57,369 nucleotides of DNA from an uncultured cyanobacterium (GTDB taxonomy: Bacteria > Cyanobacteriota > Cyanobacteriia > Cyanobacteriales > Geitlerinemataceae). The DNA lies in the NCBI GenBank assembly GCA_937899645.1, contig CALCCD010000047.1, forward strand, positions 1-57,369, in the 5' to 3' direction. Position numbers and translations under genes: made by a program. Below the pieces are notes generated by a model, which saw only the letters and a program-made list of their open reading frames with translations, was not told the origin of the DNA and ran no database searches. Shown here piece after piece: positions 9,249 to 17,944 of the stretch (position 1 is its first letter; every line of letters begins with the position of its first letter).

Positions 9249-9476
9249 GTGCTGAGAGATCCCGCGACCATACGCCACTATCAAAACCTGACCGACACGC
9301 TGGTCAACCTCTGGGAGCGCGGCTATCGCGCCGATGATTTCCGCATGTACCTCGACGGCTATCTGGACGCGCTGCGCCGTAGCAATACGATCGAGATTTT
9401 TCAACTGCATCGCCTCGAGGAAGAGGCCGTCCGCTTTATCAATGACCCGTCCAATTTCCAGGCGTCTTATTATTAA
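9249..9476 (+). CDS. DUF6761 family small protein
   Basis: The 75-residue soluble protein contains the cyanobacteria-restricted pattern TIRHYQNLTDTLVNLW, DFRMYLDGYLDALR, HRLEEEAVRF and a DPSNF ending, matching my recollection of the DUF6761 family. It is predicted to be mainly helical and has no known function. Translation starts at a GTG with TAGGAGAG about 11 bases upstream. It stands alone: the previous gene ends over 200 bp away and the tRNA-Val downstream is on the other strand. Confidence 0.82.
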   Translation: MLRDPATIRHYQNLTDTLVNLWERGYRADDFRMYLDGYLDALRRSNTIEIFQLHRLEEEAVRFINDPSNFQASYY

Positions 9477-9530
9477 GACCCGTCGCCGAGGCGGTCTCCA
9501 CCTGGCACAGGTTTTAGACTCTAGATTAAA

Positions 9531-9602
<72 letters not shown>

Positions 9603-9735
9603 GCATGCGAGCCTTTCGCTCGACAGGTACAGATACTAGCACGGTCGCGACCCGGCACGGGCAACCCCCGCCAATTTTGTCGCCGGGGTCGTCATCTTTC
9701 CCTAGCGGGCCCCGCCCAATTGTCCGAAGCTGGCC

Positions 9736-10245
9736 TCAGCCACCGCCCAGCAGCGTCCACAGCAGCCGCAGCAGCGCCAACGTCCCGATCGCCGCCAAGA
9801 CCATCACCACGGCAATGGCGACGATCGCCGCGATCGCCACATTCCGGTTGGCCTGCGCTTCAGCTTCGAGAACGGTCTCGCCTTCGTCGCCCGCCACGAC
9901 CTCCAGGTGCGCCTCGAGCAGCTCGACATTTTTTACGTTGGCTTTCCAAGCTACGTCAACGAAATCTCCCAGAACGGGCACGACGCCGACCGCCATCTCC
10001 AGGATGATATTGAAGGCCATTTTGCCGATCGTCTCGCGGGGAATGCCGATACGCGCCGACTCCCAGATGATGTAGGCCGAGAAGGCCGCACCGATCGCGT
10101 CGCCGCTGCCGGGAAGCAGCCCGATAATCGGGTCGAGACCGAAGCGGTAGGGCGTGCCGGGGATCGGCAGGGCGCGATCGAGCAGATGGCTGAAGCCTTG
10201 CAGGCGTTTGAGCACCCGTTCGCGGGCGGGGGAGGTTTTAGGCAT
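9736..10245 (-). CDS. DUF4112 domain-containing membrane protein
   Basis: The 169-residue protein carries the DUF4112 core: LDRALPIPGTPYRFGLDPIIG, GLLPGSGDAIGAAFSAY and VVPVLGDFVDVAWKAN. A C-terminal hydrophobic helix (about residues 135-165, AIAAIVAIAVVMVLAAIGTL) should insert in the membrane. The family is common in bacteria and its function is unknown. Length is normal. It begins at an ATG at 10245. Confidence 0.9.
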   Translation of the reverse strand: MPKTSPARERVLKRLQGFSHLLDRALPIPGTPYRFGLDPIIGLLPGSGDAIGAAFSAYIIWESARIGIPRETIGKMAFNIILEMAVGVVPVLGDFVDVAWKANVKNVELLEAHLEVVAGDEGETVLEAEAQANRNVAIAAIVAIAVVMVLAAIGTLALLRLLWTLLGGG

Positions 10246-10314
10246 GGGGTCGTTGCCGAGAAATTATCAACTGGAACGATCGACTAGAGCGATTGGCTGG
10301 AACGATCGAGAGAG

Positions 10315-11622
10315 CTAGAGGGTCGGGTATTGGGCCGTTTTTTTGGCCGGGGTTTGAGAAATGGCCTGGGAAGAGGTGCTTTTGGCAGGATCTCGATCGG
10401 CGCTCTCGACGCGATCGCGGGCGACATCTTCGGATTCGCCGAACTGTTCGATACGGTAGCGGACGAAGCGCTCGCAGTCTCGATCGGGGTCGATCTCGAT
10501 GCCGTTAGGGAGCCGCGCGTGACAAACGAAGGGCGGACGGCCACTGAGAAGCTGGGTCGCCGTCAGGCCGATCGCGCGCGTCAGATCGCTGCCGATAAGC
10601 TGAGCGTCTTGCAGTACCGTACCCTCGAGGGACGCGCCGCGCAGGCTCGTGCGCCACAGGTCGGCTCCGGTCAGGTCGGCGCGATCGAGCTTGGCGCGAT
10701 CGAGTGTGGCGTCCTGAAGGTTCGCTCCCGTTAGGTCGGCTTTGTTGAGCAGCGAGCCCGTCAGGTCGGCGCGATCGAGCTTAACCTTCGGTAGGCGCGT
10801 CCCGACGAGCAACCCGAAACGCAGGCTGGCGTGGCTGAGGTTTGCCCCCGCAAGGTTGGCGAGGCCGAGGTCGGCATCGTTCAGGTTGGCGTCGGCGAGG
10901 CGCGTTCCGGCCAGGTTGGCATTCATCAGGGCGACATTGGCCAAGTCGGCGGCGGTCAGGTTGGCTTCTTGAAGGTTCGCGCCGATCGCCAGGGCTGAGA
11001 ATTTGCCCCGCGTCAACATACAGCGCGTTTTCCAGGGCAGAACGCTGGCGATCGGCCAGTGCCACTCCCAGCGAGGGTTGTAGTTGGTGTGGGAGTAGGG
11101 CAGGTAGGCGCGCGGATCGAAGAGAACGTTGAAGTTAAATTTCCGCAGCTCGCTGGGAACGCACAGATTTCGCGAGAGATCGAGCTTTGTCAAATACGCG
11201 CCGGGGGCATAGAGCCCAGAGAGCGACTGGTTGCCGCGATAGAGCGTTTCGATCGCGGCGAGCCGCCCGCCTTCGCCCGTGCTTTGTCCGGGCTGGAATG
11301 GCGTCACCAGCGCGGAGTTAATCACCTGCCACGCTTCCCGGTGCTTTTGGGCGAGGCGAGCATCGCTGCCGTTAAACCAGTTAAAGACCGCCAGCAGCAA
11401 TGCCAACCGGCTCAGGAGCAATAGAATTTGAAAAATTGCCAAGCTTTCGAGGACGTCAGCAACCTCGCGCAGGCGCTGCTCGATCCAAGTGCGCTCCAGC
11501 CAGCGACCCCAGCGCGTTAGTAAGCCCACTGACCGCAGCGATCGGCGCTCGACCGGCAGATCGCGCAGGCGATCGCAGGCTTGTTGTAGCTCGGCATGAC
11601 GATCGCTCGGATAGATTTTCAC
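10315..11622 (-). CDS. pentapeptide-repeat membrane protein
   Basis: The 435-residue product has one or two hydrophobic helices (IFQILLLLSRLALLLAVFNW, near residue 100) followed by a region of ~25 pentapeptide repeats of the A(D/N)LxX type (from ANLQEANLTAADLANVAL to GADLWRTSLRGASLEG). These should fold into a right-handed quadrilateral beta-helix. The C-terminus (RPPFVCHARLPNGIEIDPDRD) is like other cyanobacterial pentapeptide proteins. I place the start at the GTG at 11622, 11 bp after the mraY stop; the frame stays open into mraY, but that part would be overlapping. The role is unknown, and it is probably co-transcribed with mraY. Confidence 0.85.
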   Translation of the reverse strand: MKIYPSDRHAELQQACDRLRDLPVERRSLRSVGLLTRWGRWLERTWIEQRLREVADVLESLAIFQILLLLSRLALLLAVFNWFNGSDARLAQKHREAWQVINSALVTPFQPGQSTGEGGRLAAIETLYRGNQSLSGLYAPGAYLTKLDLSRNLCVPSELRKFNFNVLFDPRAYLPYSHTNYNPRWEWHWPIASVLPWKTRCMLTRGKFSALAIGANLQEANLTAADLANVALMNANLAGTRLADANLNDADLGLANLAGANLSHASLRFGLLVGTRLPKVKLDRADLTGSLLNKADLTGANLQDATLDRAKLDRADLTGADLWRTSLRGASLEGTVLQDAQLIGSDLTRAIGLTATQLLSGRPPFVCHARLPNGIEIDPDRDCERFVRYRIEQFGESEDVARDRVESADRDPAKSTSSQAISQTPAKKTAQYPTL

Positions 11623-11633
11623 GGCGTGCGGCC

Positions 11634-12761
11634 TTACGGCTTCGCGGCGCAGAGGCCGAAAGCGAGGAAGCCCAGGGCAGCGGTGATTCCATAGAAGGCC
11701 AGCACGACATTCAGCTCCGACCAGCCGCACAGCTCCAGATGGTGGTGAAACGGAGCCATTTTAAAGATGCGCTTGCCGATGCCGTTTTCGTCCTTGGTGG
11801 CCTTGTAATACGACACCTGCACGATCACCGACAGCGTCTCAAAGAAGAACAGACCCGTCACTAGCAGCAGGCCGAACAGTGCGTTTGTCGCGATCGCCAC
11901 GCCCGCCAGCGCCGCTCCCAGCGCTAGCGACCCGGTATCGCCCATAAACACCCGCGCCGGGTTGCGATTGAAGAACAAAAAACCGAGACAGCCGCCTGCC
12001 ATACAGGCGCAAAATACTGCCAGTGCCGGAGACGTCGGTGCGACGATCGCGCCCAAGCCGAGAAATGCCAGCGCACCCGTACCGCCCATCAGCCCGTCGA
12101 GACCGTCAGTCAGGTTGGTGGCATTGCTTTCCGCGACAATCGTGAAGCCTGCCAGCGGCCAAAACAGCAGACCCAGCGACAGCGTAATGCCGCCGGGGAA
12201 AATAATTTGCGTGGGGTCGATCGCGAAACCGGATCCCGCTCGCCAGCTCATCCAGCCGCAAAACAGTACCGCGCCCGCGATCTGTAACACCAGCTTCGTG
12301 CGCGGCGAGATGCCCTTATTCGACTTGCGACGCAGTACCTGCCAGTCGTCGATCCAGCCGATCGCGCCGTAGGCCAGAGTCAGCACCGCTACGCCCAGCA
12401 CCGTCAGACGATCGGCGCTCTCGAATCCGGGGATCGAATACGCCAGCACCGTCGCCAGCAGCGCCGAACCCGGCACGAATAAAATGCCACCCATTGTTGG
12501 CGTCCCGGCTTTCTTCAGGTGAGCCTGGGGGCCGTCTTCGCGGATAAATTGCCCGGTTTTGAGCGCCCGCAGCCACGGCACGCCCCAGTAGCCGCAGATT
12601 GCCGTCAGCAATGCCGCGCTCCAAAACGGAAACGAAAATGAAGAACTTACGTCGTAAAAAGCGTCGAGACCGAGCAGGACGATCGTCGAGAGCGTCGCGA
12701 GTCCGCAGGTGAGATGTTTACCCGACAGAGCGAGTGCGGGCGTGGAAGCTGGGAGTTTCAC
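11634..12761 (-). CDS. mraY: phospho-N-acetylmuramoyl-pentapeptide-transferase
   Basis: MraY transfers phospho-MurNAc-pentapeptide from UDP to undecaprenyl phosphate, making lipid I at the inner face of the plasma membrane. The 375-residue protein has about ten membrane segments and all key motifs: GGILF near 91, IDDW (Asp138/Asp139), NATNLTDGLDGL (Asp219), FMGDTGS (Asp275) and the HHHLEL tract (His339-341). Cyanobacterial MraY has this N-terminal extension before the first conserved segment. The downstream gene is a pentapeptide-repeat protein; no other mur gene is nearby. Confidence 0.97.
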   Translation of the reverse strand: MKLPASTPALALSGKHLTCGLATLSTIVLLGLDAFYDVSSSFSFPFWSAALLTAICGYWGVPWLRALKTGQFIREDGPQAHLKKAGTPTMGGILFVPGSALLATVLAYSIPGFESADRLTVLGVAVLTLAYGAIGWIDDWQVLRRKSNKGISPRTKLVLQIAGAVLFCGWMSWRAGSGFAIDPTQIIFPGGITLSLGLLFWPLAGFTIVAESNATNLTDGLDGLMGGTGALAFLGLGAIVAPTSPALAVFCACMAGGCLGFLFFNRNPARVFMGDTGSLALGAALAGVAIATNALFGLLLVTGLFFFETLSVIVQVSYYKATKDENGIGKRIFKMAPFHHHLELCGWSELNVVLAFYGITAALGFLAFGLCAAKP

Positions 12762-12839
12762 CGGGTTTGTGCGAGTGAGATGTACGAGGCGGTGAGGGCG
12801 AAACGAACGGGGGGCGGTGTGAGAGTAAGGAGACCGCGC

Positions 12840-13070
12840 TTACACGCTGTTGTCTTCGGACTCCTCGAAGGACTCTTCTTCTTCTTCGCCCATCAGGATA
12901 AATTCATCTTCTTCGCGCGGAGTGTTGCTGGATTCGACGTCGTCGCGGGCGATCAGGCGACCGCTGGACTTCAGCCAGTCGAGAATCGAGGTGTCGTCGC
13001 GAGACGGAATCAGCTCGGCGGGGTCGTGTCGGGGCAACTGACGGAGTGAAGGATTCTTTAGTTCGCGCAT
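12840..13070 (-). CDS. DUF3134 family small acidic protein
   Basis: The 76-residue protein matches the cyanobacterial DUF3134 pattern: NPSLRQLPR, AELIPSRDD and SILDWLKSSGRLIAR, followed by a strongly acidic tail (EEDEF, GEEEEESFEESED). It has no membrane segment and no known function. It lies upstream of mraY on the same strand, about 80 bp away. The ATG start gives the usual family N-terminus. Confidence 0.8.
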   Translation of the reverse strand: MRELKNPSLRQLPRHDPAELIPSRDDTSILDWLKSSGRLIARDDVESSNTPREEDEFILMGEEEEESFEESEDNSV

Positions 13071-13115
13071 GCAAGGTGCTCGCCTGAGAATTCAAAAAAT
13101 TATCCAGGGTCAATT

Positions 13116-14435
13116 CTACGGCATCGCGGGAAATGTGAGGCCCGTGAGCTGCGATCGTTTGCTGGGTGTGGGGTCGCTGGCGGCTCCGTCGATCGTTTCG
13201 TCGGGCGTTCCGCGCTTTTCCTGGACGAGGACTTGAAATCCACCCAGACCCTGGGGATCGATCGCGTCGCGCAGCACCTGGTGGCGCTGGAAGACGCGGG
13301 TTATGTCGGTGCTAGTGGCCGCGCTGTCGGGTTGCGTTGGACTGAGGCCGCCGAGACTGCCGAGACCGCCGAAGCCACCGCGCCCGAGGCTGGCGAGCCG
13401 ATCGCCCCAGCCCAGCGCCATCAAAAACAGCGCCTGCTGCGTCCGACCGACGGTCGCCAGCCCGGCGGCTTCGCCCCAGCGCTCGATCGCGCCGAAATCC
13501 ACGTGGGCTGTAATGTCTTGCTGACCGGGGTTGACATAAGGATCGGGGTGGTGACGGTGTTGGCTGTAGCAGTTCAGCGTGCCGTCGTGGCGCACCGGCG
13601 CGTAATAGCGATCGGTGTCGTAGCCGTAGTCGATCGTCAGGACGTAGCCGCGATCGAGGATGCGAGAAATCTGCGCGACCCAGTCCTTTGCAGCGAGATT
13701 CACCTCGGTGGTGTAGCCATCCGGATAGTCTCGGCGGACGTTGCTGGTGCGCGGCGCGTTGGCGCTTGCCGATTCTGCAAGATTGCGGTTGCAGATATCG
13801 ATATTGGCGTCGGCAAAGTAGCTCGCGATCGCGGGCGTGGAGGGCATATCGAGGATTTCGCAGAACCGCTCGTCGGCGTCGTAGCTCACGTAGATTTCCT
13901 GAAGCTGGCCGTCGCGAAAACTGACCCGATGGACGGGGAACGCATCGAGCAGTTCGTTCGAGAGGCAGCAGCCGACGATCGCGCCGTTGCCAATTTCGCC
14001 TAACTCGCACCAGGTCGTTTTGTCTGCGAATTCTGCTAGCTGCTTTTGCTGGAGGCGCTTCAGGCTCGCAGACTTCTCCACGATTCGATACTGCACCGCC
14101 GCAAAGCAGCCTGGCTCGTCGCGCCGCAGCGCCCGCAGCACGTCCCCCGCCAGAATCCCCTGACCGGCCCCCATCTCCACTAGATCGAAGCACTCCGGGC
14201 GATCGAGCGTTTGCCACATTTCCGCGAGCTGGATCGCGATCGTCTCGCCAAAGTCCGCGCATAAATGCACCGACGTGGCGAAATCGCCGCCCGCTCCAAG
14301 GCCGCGCCCGCGACTGTAGTAGCCCACCTCGGGGTGGTATAGCGCCAGCTCCATATATTGCGCGAAGGTCAGCCGTCGATCGGGCGCGGCATCGATCGCC
14401 TGACGGATAACGTCAACAGTCGCGGAGTCGCTCAT
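13116..14435 (-). CDS. SAM-dependent methyltransferase, MidA/NDUFAF7-like (DUF185)
   Basis: The 439-residue product resembles the MidA/NDUFAF7 protein-arginine methyltransferase family. Markers are ITFAQYM-like RLTFAQYMELALYHPEVGYY, GGDFATSVHLCADFGE, the SAM loop LVEMGAGQGILAGDVL, CLSNELLDAFPVHR, DYGYDT and the C-terminal DITAHVDFGAIERWGE with LFLMALGWGDRL. In mitochondria the homologue methylates a complex I subunit; whether the cyanobacterial protein acts on NDH-1 is inference. A Gly/Leu-rich insert (GRGGFGGLGSLGGL) near residue 355 is unusual. The ATG at 14435 is preferred; an alternative lies seven codons upstream. Confidence 0.88.
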   Translation of the reverse strand: MSDSATVDVIRQAIDAAPDRRLTFAQYMELALYHPEVGYYSRGRGLGAGGDFATSVHLCADFGETIAIQLAEMWQTLDRPECFDLVEMGAGQGILAGDVLRALRRDEPGCFAAVQYRIVEKSASLKRLQQKQLAEFADKTTWCELGEIGNGAIVGCCLSNELLDAFPVHRVSFRDGQLQEIYVSYDADERFCEILDMPSTPAIASYFADANIDICNRNLAESASANAPRTSNVRRDYPDGYTTEVNLAAKDWVAQISRILDRGYVLTIDYGYDTDRYYAPVRHDGTLNCYSQHRHHPDPYVNPGQQDITAHVDFGAIERWGEAAGLATVGRTQQALFLMALGWGDRLASLGRGGFGGLGSLGGLSPTQPDSAATSTDITRVFQRHQVLRDAIDPQGLGGFQVLVQEKRGTPDETIDGAASDPTPSKRSQLTGLTFPAMP

Positions 14436-14525
14436 GGGTCGCAAAATCCCGGGCATTCACAAAAATCAGTCACGAGTCCCCACCATCGCATCCGCGCCGC
14501 GCCATGCCAAACTCACCGCCAAACC

Positions 14526-14927
14526 TCACCCTTGGGACATCGGCGTACAGAACTCGATTATCGATCCGTCGATCGCCCGGACGTAGCTCACCGTCTGCCC
14601 CCAGGGCTTCTCCATCGGCAGCTTAAGCGACACCGCCCCGCACTCCACGGCGCGATCGTGCGCGGCCTGAACGTCCTCGGTCACGAATGCCAGCTCGAAC
14701 CCGAACGGCTTGTCCTCGAGGCTTGCTTGGTGGTAATTGCCGTCCAGGTTCATCTCGCCCAGCGTGTGGGATGCAAATGCCAGCACCGTCGCACCCGTCT
14801 CTAGCTCGCCATAAGCGAAGCCGTCTTCCTCATGCAGCATCCGCACCGTGAAGCCAAACGCCTTGCAGTAGAAATCGAGTGTTGCTTCGACCGAGTCAAC
14901 ATAGACGATCGTGTAGCCGTATTTCAT
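14526..14927 (-). CDS. VOC/glyoxalase-fold protein
   Basis: The 133-residue protein has two beta-alpha-beta-beta-beta halves of the vicinal-oxygen-chelate fold: YTIVYVDSVEATLDFYCKAF at the N-terminus and FELAFVTEDVQAAHDRAVEC in the second half, with a SIIEFCTP end carrying the metal-ligand-type Glu. Such proteins include glyoxalases, dioxygenases and resistance enzymes; the substrate is unknown. The ATG at 14927 is chosen because GGAGAG lies just upstream and because the family starts here; the frame is open 27 codons further. Confidence 0.85.
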   Translation of the reverse strand: MKYGYTIVYVDSVEATLDFYCKAFGFTVRMLHEEDGFAYGELETGATVLAFASHTLGEMNLDGNYHQASLEDKPFGFELAFVTEDVQAAHDRAVECGAVSLKLPMEKPWGQTVSYVRAIDGSIIEFCTPMSQG

Positions 14928-15019
14928 GCCGCTCTCCACGGAAGGCTCGTACTCCCCGAAAGTAACAAAAACAATCCGGGATTTAACGCCGGACGGGCTT
15001 TGAAGCAATTCAATTCAAA

Positions 15020-15109
15020 CGGAGAGAGAGGGATTCGAACCCTCGGTACGAGTAAATTACGTACAACAGATTAGCAATCTGCCGCTTTCAACCGCTCAGC
15101 CACCTCTCC
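15020..15109 (-). tRNA. tRNA-Ser (anticodon GCT)
   Basis: The reverse strand gives a 90-nt class II tRNA with acceptor GGAGAGG/TCTCTCC, D arm GCTGAGCGGTTGAAAGC, anticodon loop TTGCTAA with GCT at 15073-15075 and a long variable arm, as expected for serine. The T arm is GAGGG-TTCGAAT-CCCTC and the discriminator is G. It reads AGC/AGT codons. Confidence 0.95.
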
Positions 15110-15277
15110 AGATGTAAGCGCTAAGAAATAGTATCACAGTTTTTTTGCGACGCAGCTCGCCCCGAAATTTTTCTCGCGGAGCCAGAATTGCAACGCTCCA
15201 GAAACCGGGTTTCTCTGGTTTGACGGCGGTTTGTGCGATCGCGTCATGGAAACCCGATTTCTCGGCAAATGTTCCGG

Positions 15278-16426
15278 CTACAGCACCTGCCGCAGCGCCT
15301 CGAGCAGCAGCGCCACGTTCTCGCGGCGACTGTTGAAGCCCATCAGACCGACGCGCCAGACCTTACCGCCCAGCTCGCCCAGGCCGCCCGCGATCTCGAT
15401 GTTGTACTCCGTCAGCAGGCAACGCGCGATCGCCTTGCCGTCCACCCCGTCGGGGATACGTACCGTCGTCAGCGACGGCAAACGAATCTCGCGATCGACG
15501 TGGCACTGCAACCCCATCTCCTCCAGGCCGCGCCAGAGCAGATCCGCCGTGTCCCGGTGTCGCTGCCAGCGCGCCTCGAGCCCCTCCTCGGCGATCAGCT
15601 TTAGCGCCATATACAGGCTGTAGTTCATATTGATCGGCGCGGTGTGGTGGTAGGTGCGATCGCTCCCCCAATATTTGCCCACCAGCGACATGTCCAGATA
15701 CCAATTCGCCACCGGTGTCTTGCGGCGCAGCAGTTTTTCCACGGCGCGATCGCCCAGCGTAAACGGCGCAATCCCGGGCGGGCAGCTCAGGCACTTCTGA
15801 CTGCCGCTGTAAGCCATATCCACGCCCCACTCATCGAGGAAAAGCGGCACACCGCCCAGGCTCGTTACCGTATCGAGCAACAGCAGACAGTCGAACTCGC
15901 GGCACAGCTCGCCGACGCCTTCCAGGGGCTGACGCGCACCCGTCGAAGTCTCCGCGTGAACCAACGCCAGGATGGCCGGACGGTGCTGCTCCATCGCCGC
16001 ACGCAGCTCCGCCAGGTCGAAGGCTTGCCCCCAAGATTTGGTTATCGATCGCGTATCCGCCCCATAGCGATTGGCCATATCGATCAGCCGATGGCCGAAG
16101 TAGCCGTTGACGCCCACGAGCACGACGTCTCCCGGCTCGACGGTGTTCGCTAGCGTCGCCTCCATCGCCGCGCTACCCGTACCGCTCACCGGAATCGTCA
16201 GCTCGTTCTCGGTCTGCCAGGTGTAGCGCAGCAGATCCTGCACCCGATTCATCAGCTCGATAAACGTCGGATCGAGGTGGCCGACCTGGCGCAGCCCCAT
16301 CGCTTGCAGCACGCGCGGGTGGGCGTTCGAGGGACCGGGGCCGAGCAGCAGGCGCGGCGGCATATCTAGATCGGGTGCATCGATGCGGTGACGGTCGCTG
16401 ACGCGGGGCGGGGCAATGGCAATCAT
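15278..16426 (-). CDS. alanine--glyoxylate (serine--glyoxylate) aminotransferase, class V
   Basis: The 382-residue PLP enzyme belongs to the class V aminotransferases that convert glyoxylate to glycine, part of photorespiratory glycolate salvage in cyanobacteria. LLLGPGPSNAHPRVLQAM at the N-terminus, SGTGSAAMEATL, HAETSTGARQPLEG and the PLP-lysine motif SGSQKCLSCPPG (Lys211) are all present, with the C-terminal GGLGELGGKVWRVGLMG. Length is normal. It may also accept serine or hydroxypyruvate; the exact donor cannot be told. It is followed by a tRNA gene and preceded by a gene-free 328 bp. Confidence 0.92.
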   Translation of the reverse strand: MIAIAPPRVSDRHRIDAPDLDMPPRLLLGPGPSNAHPRVLQAMGLRQVGHLDPTFIELMNRVQDLLRYTWQTENELTIPVSGTGSAAMEATLANTVEPGDVVLVGVNGYFGHRLIDMANRYGADTRSITKSWGQAFDLAELRAAMEQHRPAILALVHAETSTGARQPLEGVGELCREFDCLLLLDTVTSLGGVPLFLDEWGVDMAYSGSQKCLSCPPGIAPFTLGDRAVEKLLRRKTPVANWYLDMSLVGKYWGSDRTYHHTAPINMNYSLYMALKLIAEEGLEARWQRHRDTADLLWRGLEEMGLQCHVDREIRLPSLTTVRIPDGVDGKAIARCLLTEYNIEIAGGLGELGGKVWRVGLMGFNSRRENVALLLEALRQVL

Positions 16427-16754
16427 GGCAAGACGAGCTGTTGCGGTTGATACGGTTTTGCTCGCCTATTCTGCCACGATCGAATCCCGATTCTGCGCGG
16501 GGCGCGCTGGAGGCCATCGAGCGGTTCGGACGGTTCGAGCAAATGCCGGATAAACGGTAGGAGATCGCTCCGTCCAACGACCGAGTCCAGCTGCCCGAGC
16601 GCGTCGAGGTCTCGCGTCCCCGCTCGTGGCCGCCCGCTCTACGTGGAAGGATGTGAATTTTTGCGGTGCGACTCTGCGCAGCTACGTAATTACCGATGCT
16701 ATATTGTCTGAGTTTCAAGGCGAGCTGCCTTTCGCACACCGGGAGTAACTGCAC
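16427..16754. other. intergenic region with a possible promoter
   Basis: No coding region is supported in this 328-bp divergent gap. The only clear signal is an extended -10 element (TGCTATATT, 16697-16705) about 50 bases before the 49-residue ORF. A GGGAG ribosome-binding site lies at 16741-16745. Confidence 0.5.
16697..16705 (+). promoter_or_regulatory. extended -10 promoter element
   Basis: TGCTATATT fits a TGn extended -10 hexamer (TATATT, one base off TATAAT). No convincing -35 is seen, which is acceptable for extended -10 promoters. It is placed correctly to drive the small ORF at 16755. Confidence 0.4.
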
Positions 16755-16904
16755 ATGATGCTGACATTACTGAGCTTCGCGGTTGGACTGACCCTATCGG
16801 CTCGAGCGATGAAGATCCTGTTCGATCGCTACATGCAGGAGCGCAAATATCACACGATCGACGCCGACGTGTCCGCCGAAGACTTCTTGCAAGGCCGAGT
16901 CTAG
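16755..16904 (+). CDS. 49-residue single-pass membrane microprotein
   Basis: An ORF of 49 residues starts with two ATG codons after the GGGAGTAA ribosome-binding site. The N-terminal half is hydrophobic (MLTLLSFAVGLTLSARAM), suggesting one membrane span, and the C-terminal half is polar (FDRYMQERKYHTIDADVS). I do not recognise a family. It has its own promoter-like element and is convergent with prmA, whose stop lies 20 bp away. Codon use and the good start signals support a real gene, but only comparison with related genomes would settle it. Confidence 0.5.
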   Translation: MMLTLLSFAVGLTLSARAMKILFDRYMQERKYHTIDADVSAEDFLQGRV

Positions 16905-16924
16905 CTGGCCCATCCGACACGACT

Positions 16925-17815
16925 TTACGATCGCCGGACGTTAAAGCAACACCATTCGCCTCGCTTCCAGAGCGTCGCGACCACCCAGCCGTTCTGCTCC
17001 AGCACGTCCGCCATTGCCTTGGCCTGCTCGAGCAAGATGCCGCTGAAGATGCCCCAAGTGTGCGGCGCGACTAGCGGCCCCATTTTCGGAATTAGGTCGG
17101 CGATAATCTCGGCCAGAATATTGCAGGCAATGCCGTCCACCGGCTGCGACTTCGCCAGCTCGATCGCCTTTTCGGCGCTGCCCACCGCCATCGCAATTCG
17201 CTCCGGCGAGATACCGTTGACTTCGCAGTTGCGAGCGCTCGACGACATTGCCAGAGAATCGGTATCGACCGCGTAGATTTGCCTCGCGCCCATCAGCACC
17301 GAAGCCACCGACAAAATCCCCGAGCCGCAGCCGATATCGGCGATAACCGGCGCGGCCTCCGGCGTTACGCGCATCTCCAGCGCCTCCAGGCAAAGCTGCG
17401 TCGTCGGATGCCCGCCCGTTCCGAAGGCCACGCCCGGATCGAGCAACAGCGGAATGCGATCGGACGATGCGGGCGGTTCCAGCCACGCCGGGACGATCGT
17501 CAGCCGATCGCCGATCTCGGTAATCTCCCAGTGCTGTTTCCAGCTCTTCGACCAGTCTTCTTCTTCGATCGGCGACCAGTGCATCACGGGCACGCCGCAC
17601 TCGAGTGAAATGGCGTCCTGACGTACCCACAGCGACAGCGCCGCCAAATCGAGCATCGACGAGGTCTGCTGCGGCAGGTATGCCTTAACGTTAATCGTGT
17701 TTTGCTGCCGTTCGCTCGCCGTCCCCTTGCAGCCGAACTGCTCCATGCGCCAAAAGATCGTCTCCTCTAGGTTGGAATCGGCCGCGACTTGGATTTCCCA
17801 CCAGCTATTGGTCAT
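16925..17815 (-). CDS. prmA: ribosomal protein L11 methyltransferase
   Basis: PrmA trimethylates ribosomal protein L11 using SAM. The 296-residue protein shows the family N-terminal substrate domain (WWEIQVAADSNLEETIFWRM), WSKSWKQHW, DPGVAFGTGGHPTTQLCLEAL and the SAM loop VIADIGCGSGILSVASVLMG, then DTDSLAMSSSARNCEVNG and the NILAEII motif of the active site. The end, GILLEQAKAMADVLEQNGW, is typical. The ATG at 17815 is preferred over one four codons upstream. serA lies upstream on the same strand, so the two are probably one operon, as in several cyanobacteria. Confidence 0.95.
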   Translation of the reverse strand: MTNSWWEIQVAADSNLEETIFWRMEQFGCKGTASERQQNTINVKAYLPQQTSSMLDLAALSLWVRQDAISLECGVPVMHWSPIEEEDWSKSWKQHWEITEIGDRLTIVPAWLEPPASSDRIPLLLDPGVAFGTGGHPTTQLCLEALEMRVTPEAAPVIADIGCGSGILSVASVLMGARQIYAVDTDSLAMSSSARNCEVNGISPERIAMAVGSAEKAIELAKSQPVDGIACNILAEIIADLIPKMGPLVAPHTWGIFSGILLEQAKAMADVLEQNGWVVATLWKRGEWCCFNVRRS

Positions 17816-17944
17816 GGATTTAGGCAAAGGTTAAAGGGGGGCGGTTCGGACGGTCGATGCAGCCAGGGAAGACTCGAAAGCGGAGCGATCGCGCAGTAGT
17901 AGCCCGCTCTCTTCGGGCCGCTCTCTTCCGCGCGTCGCCCAACC

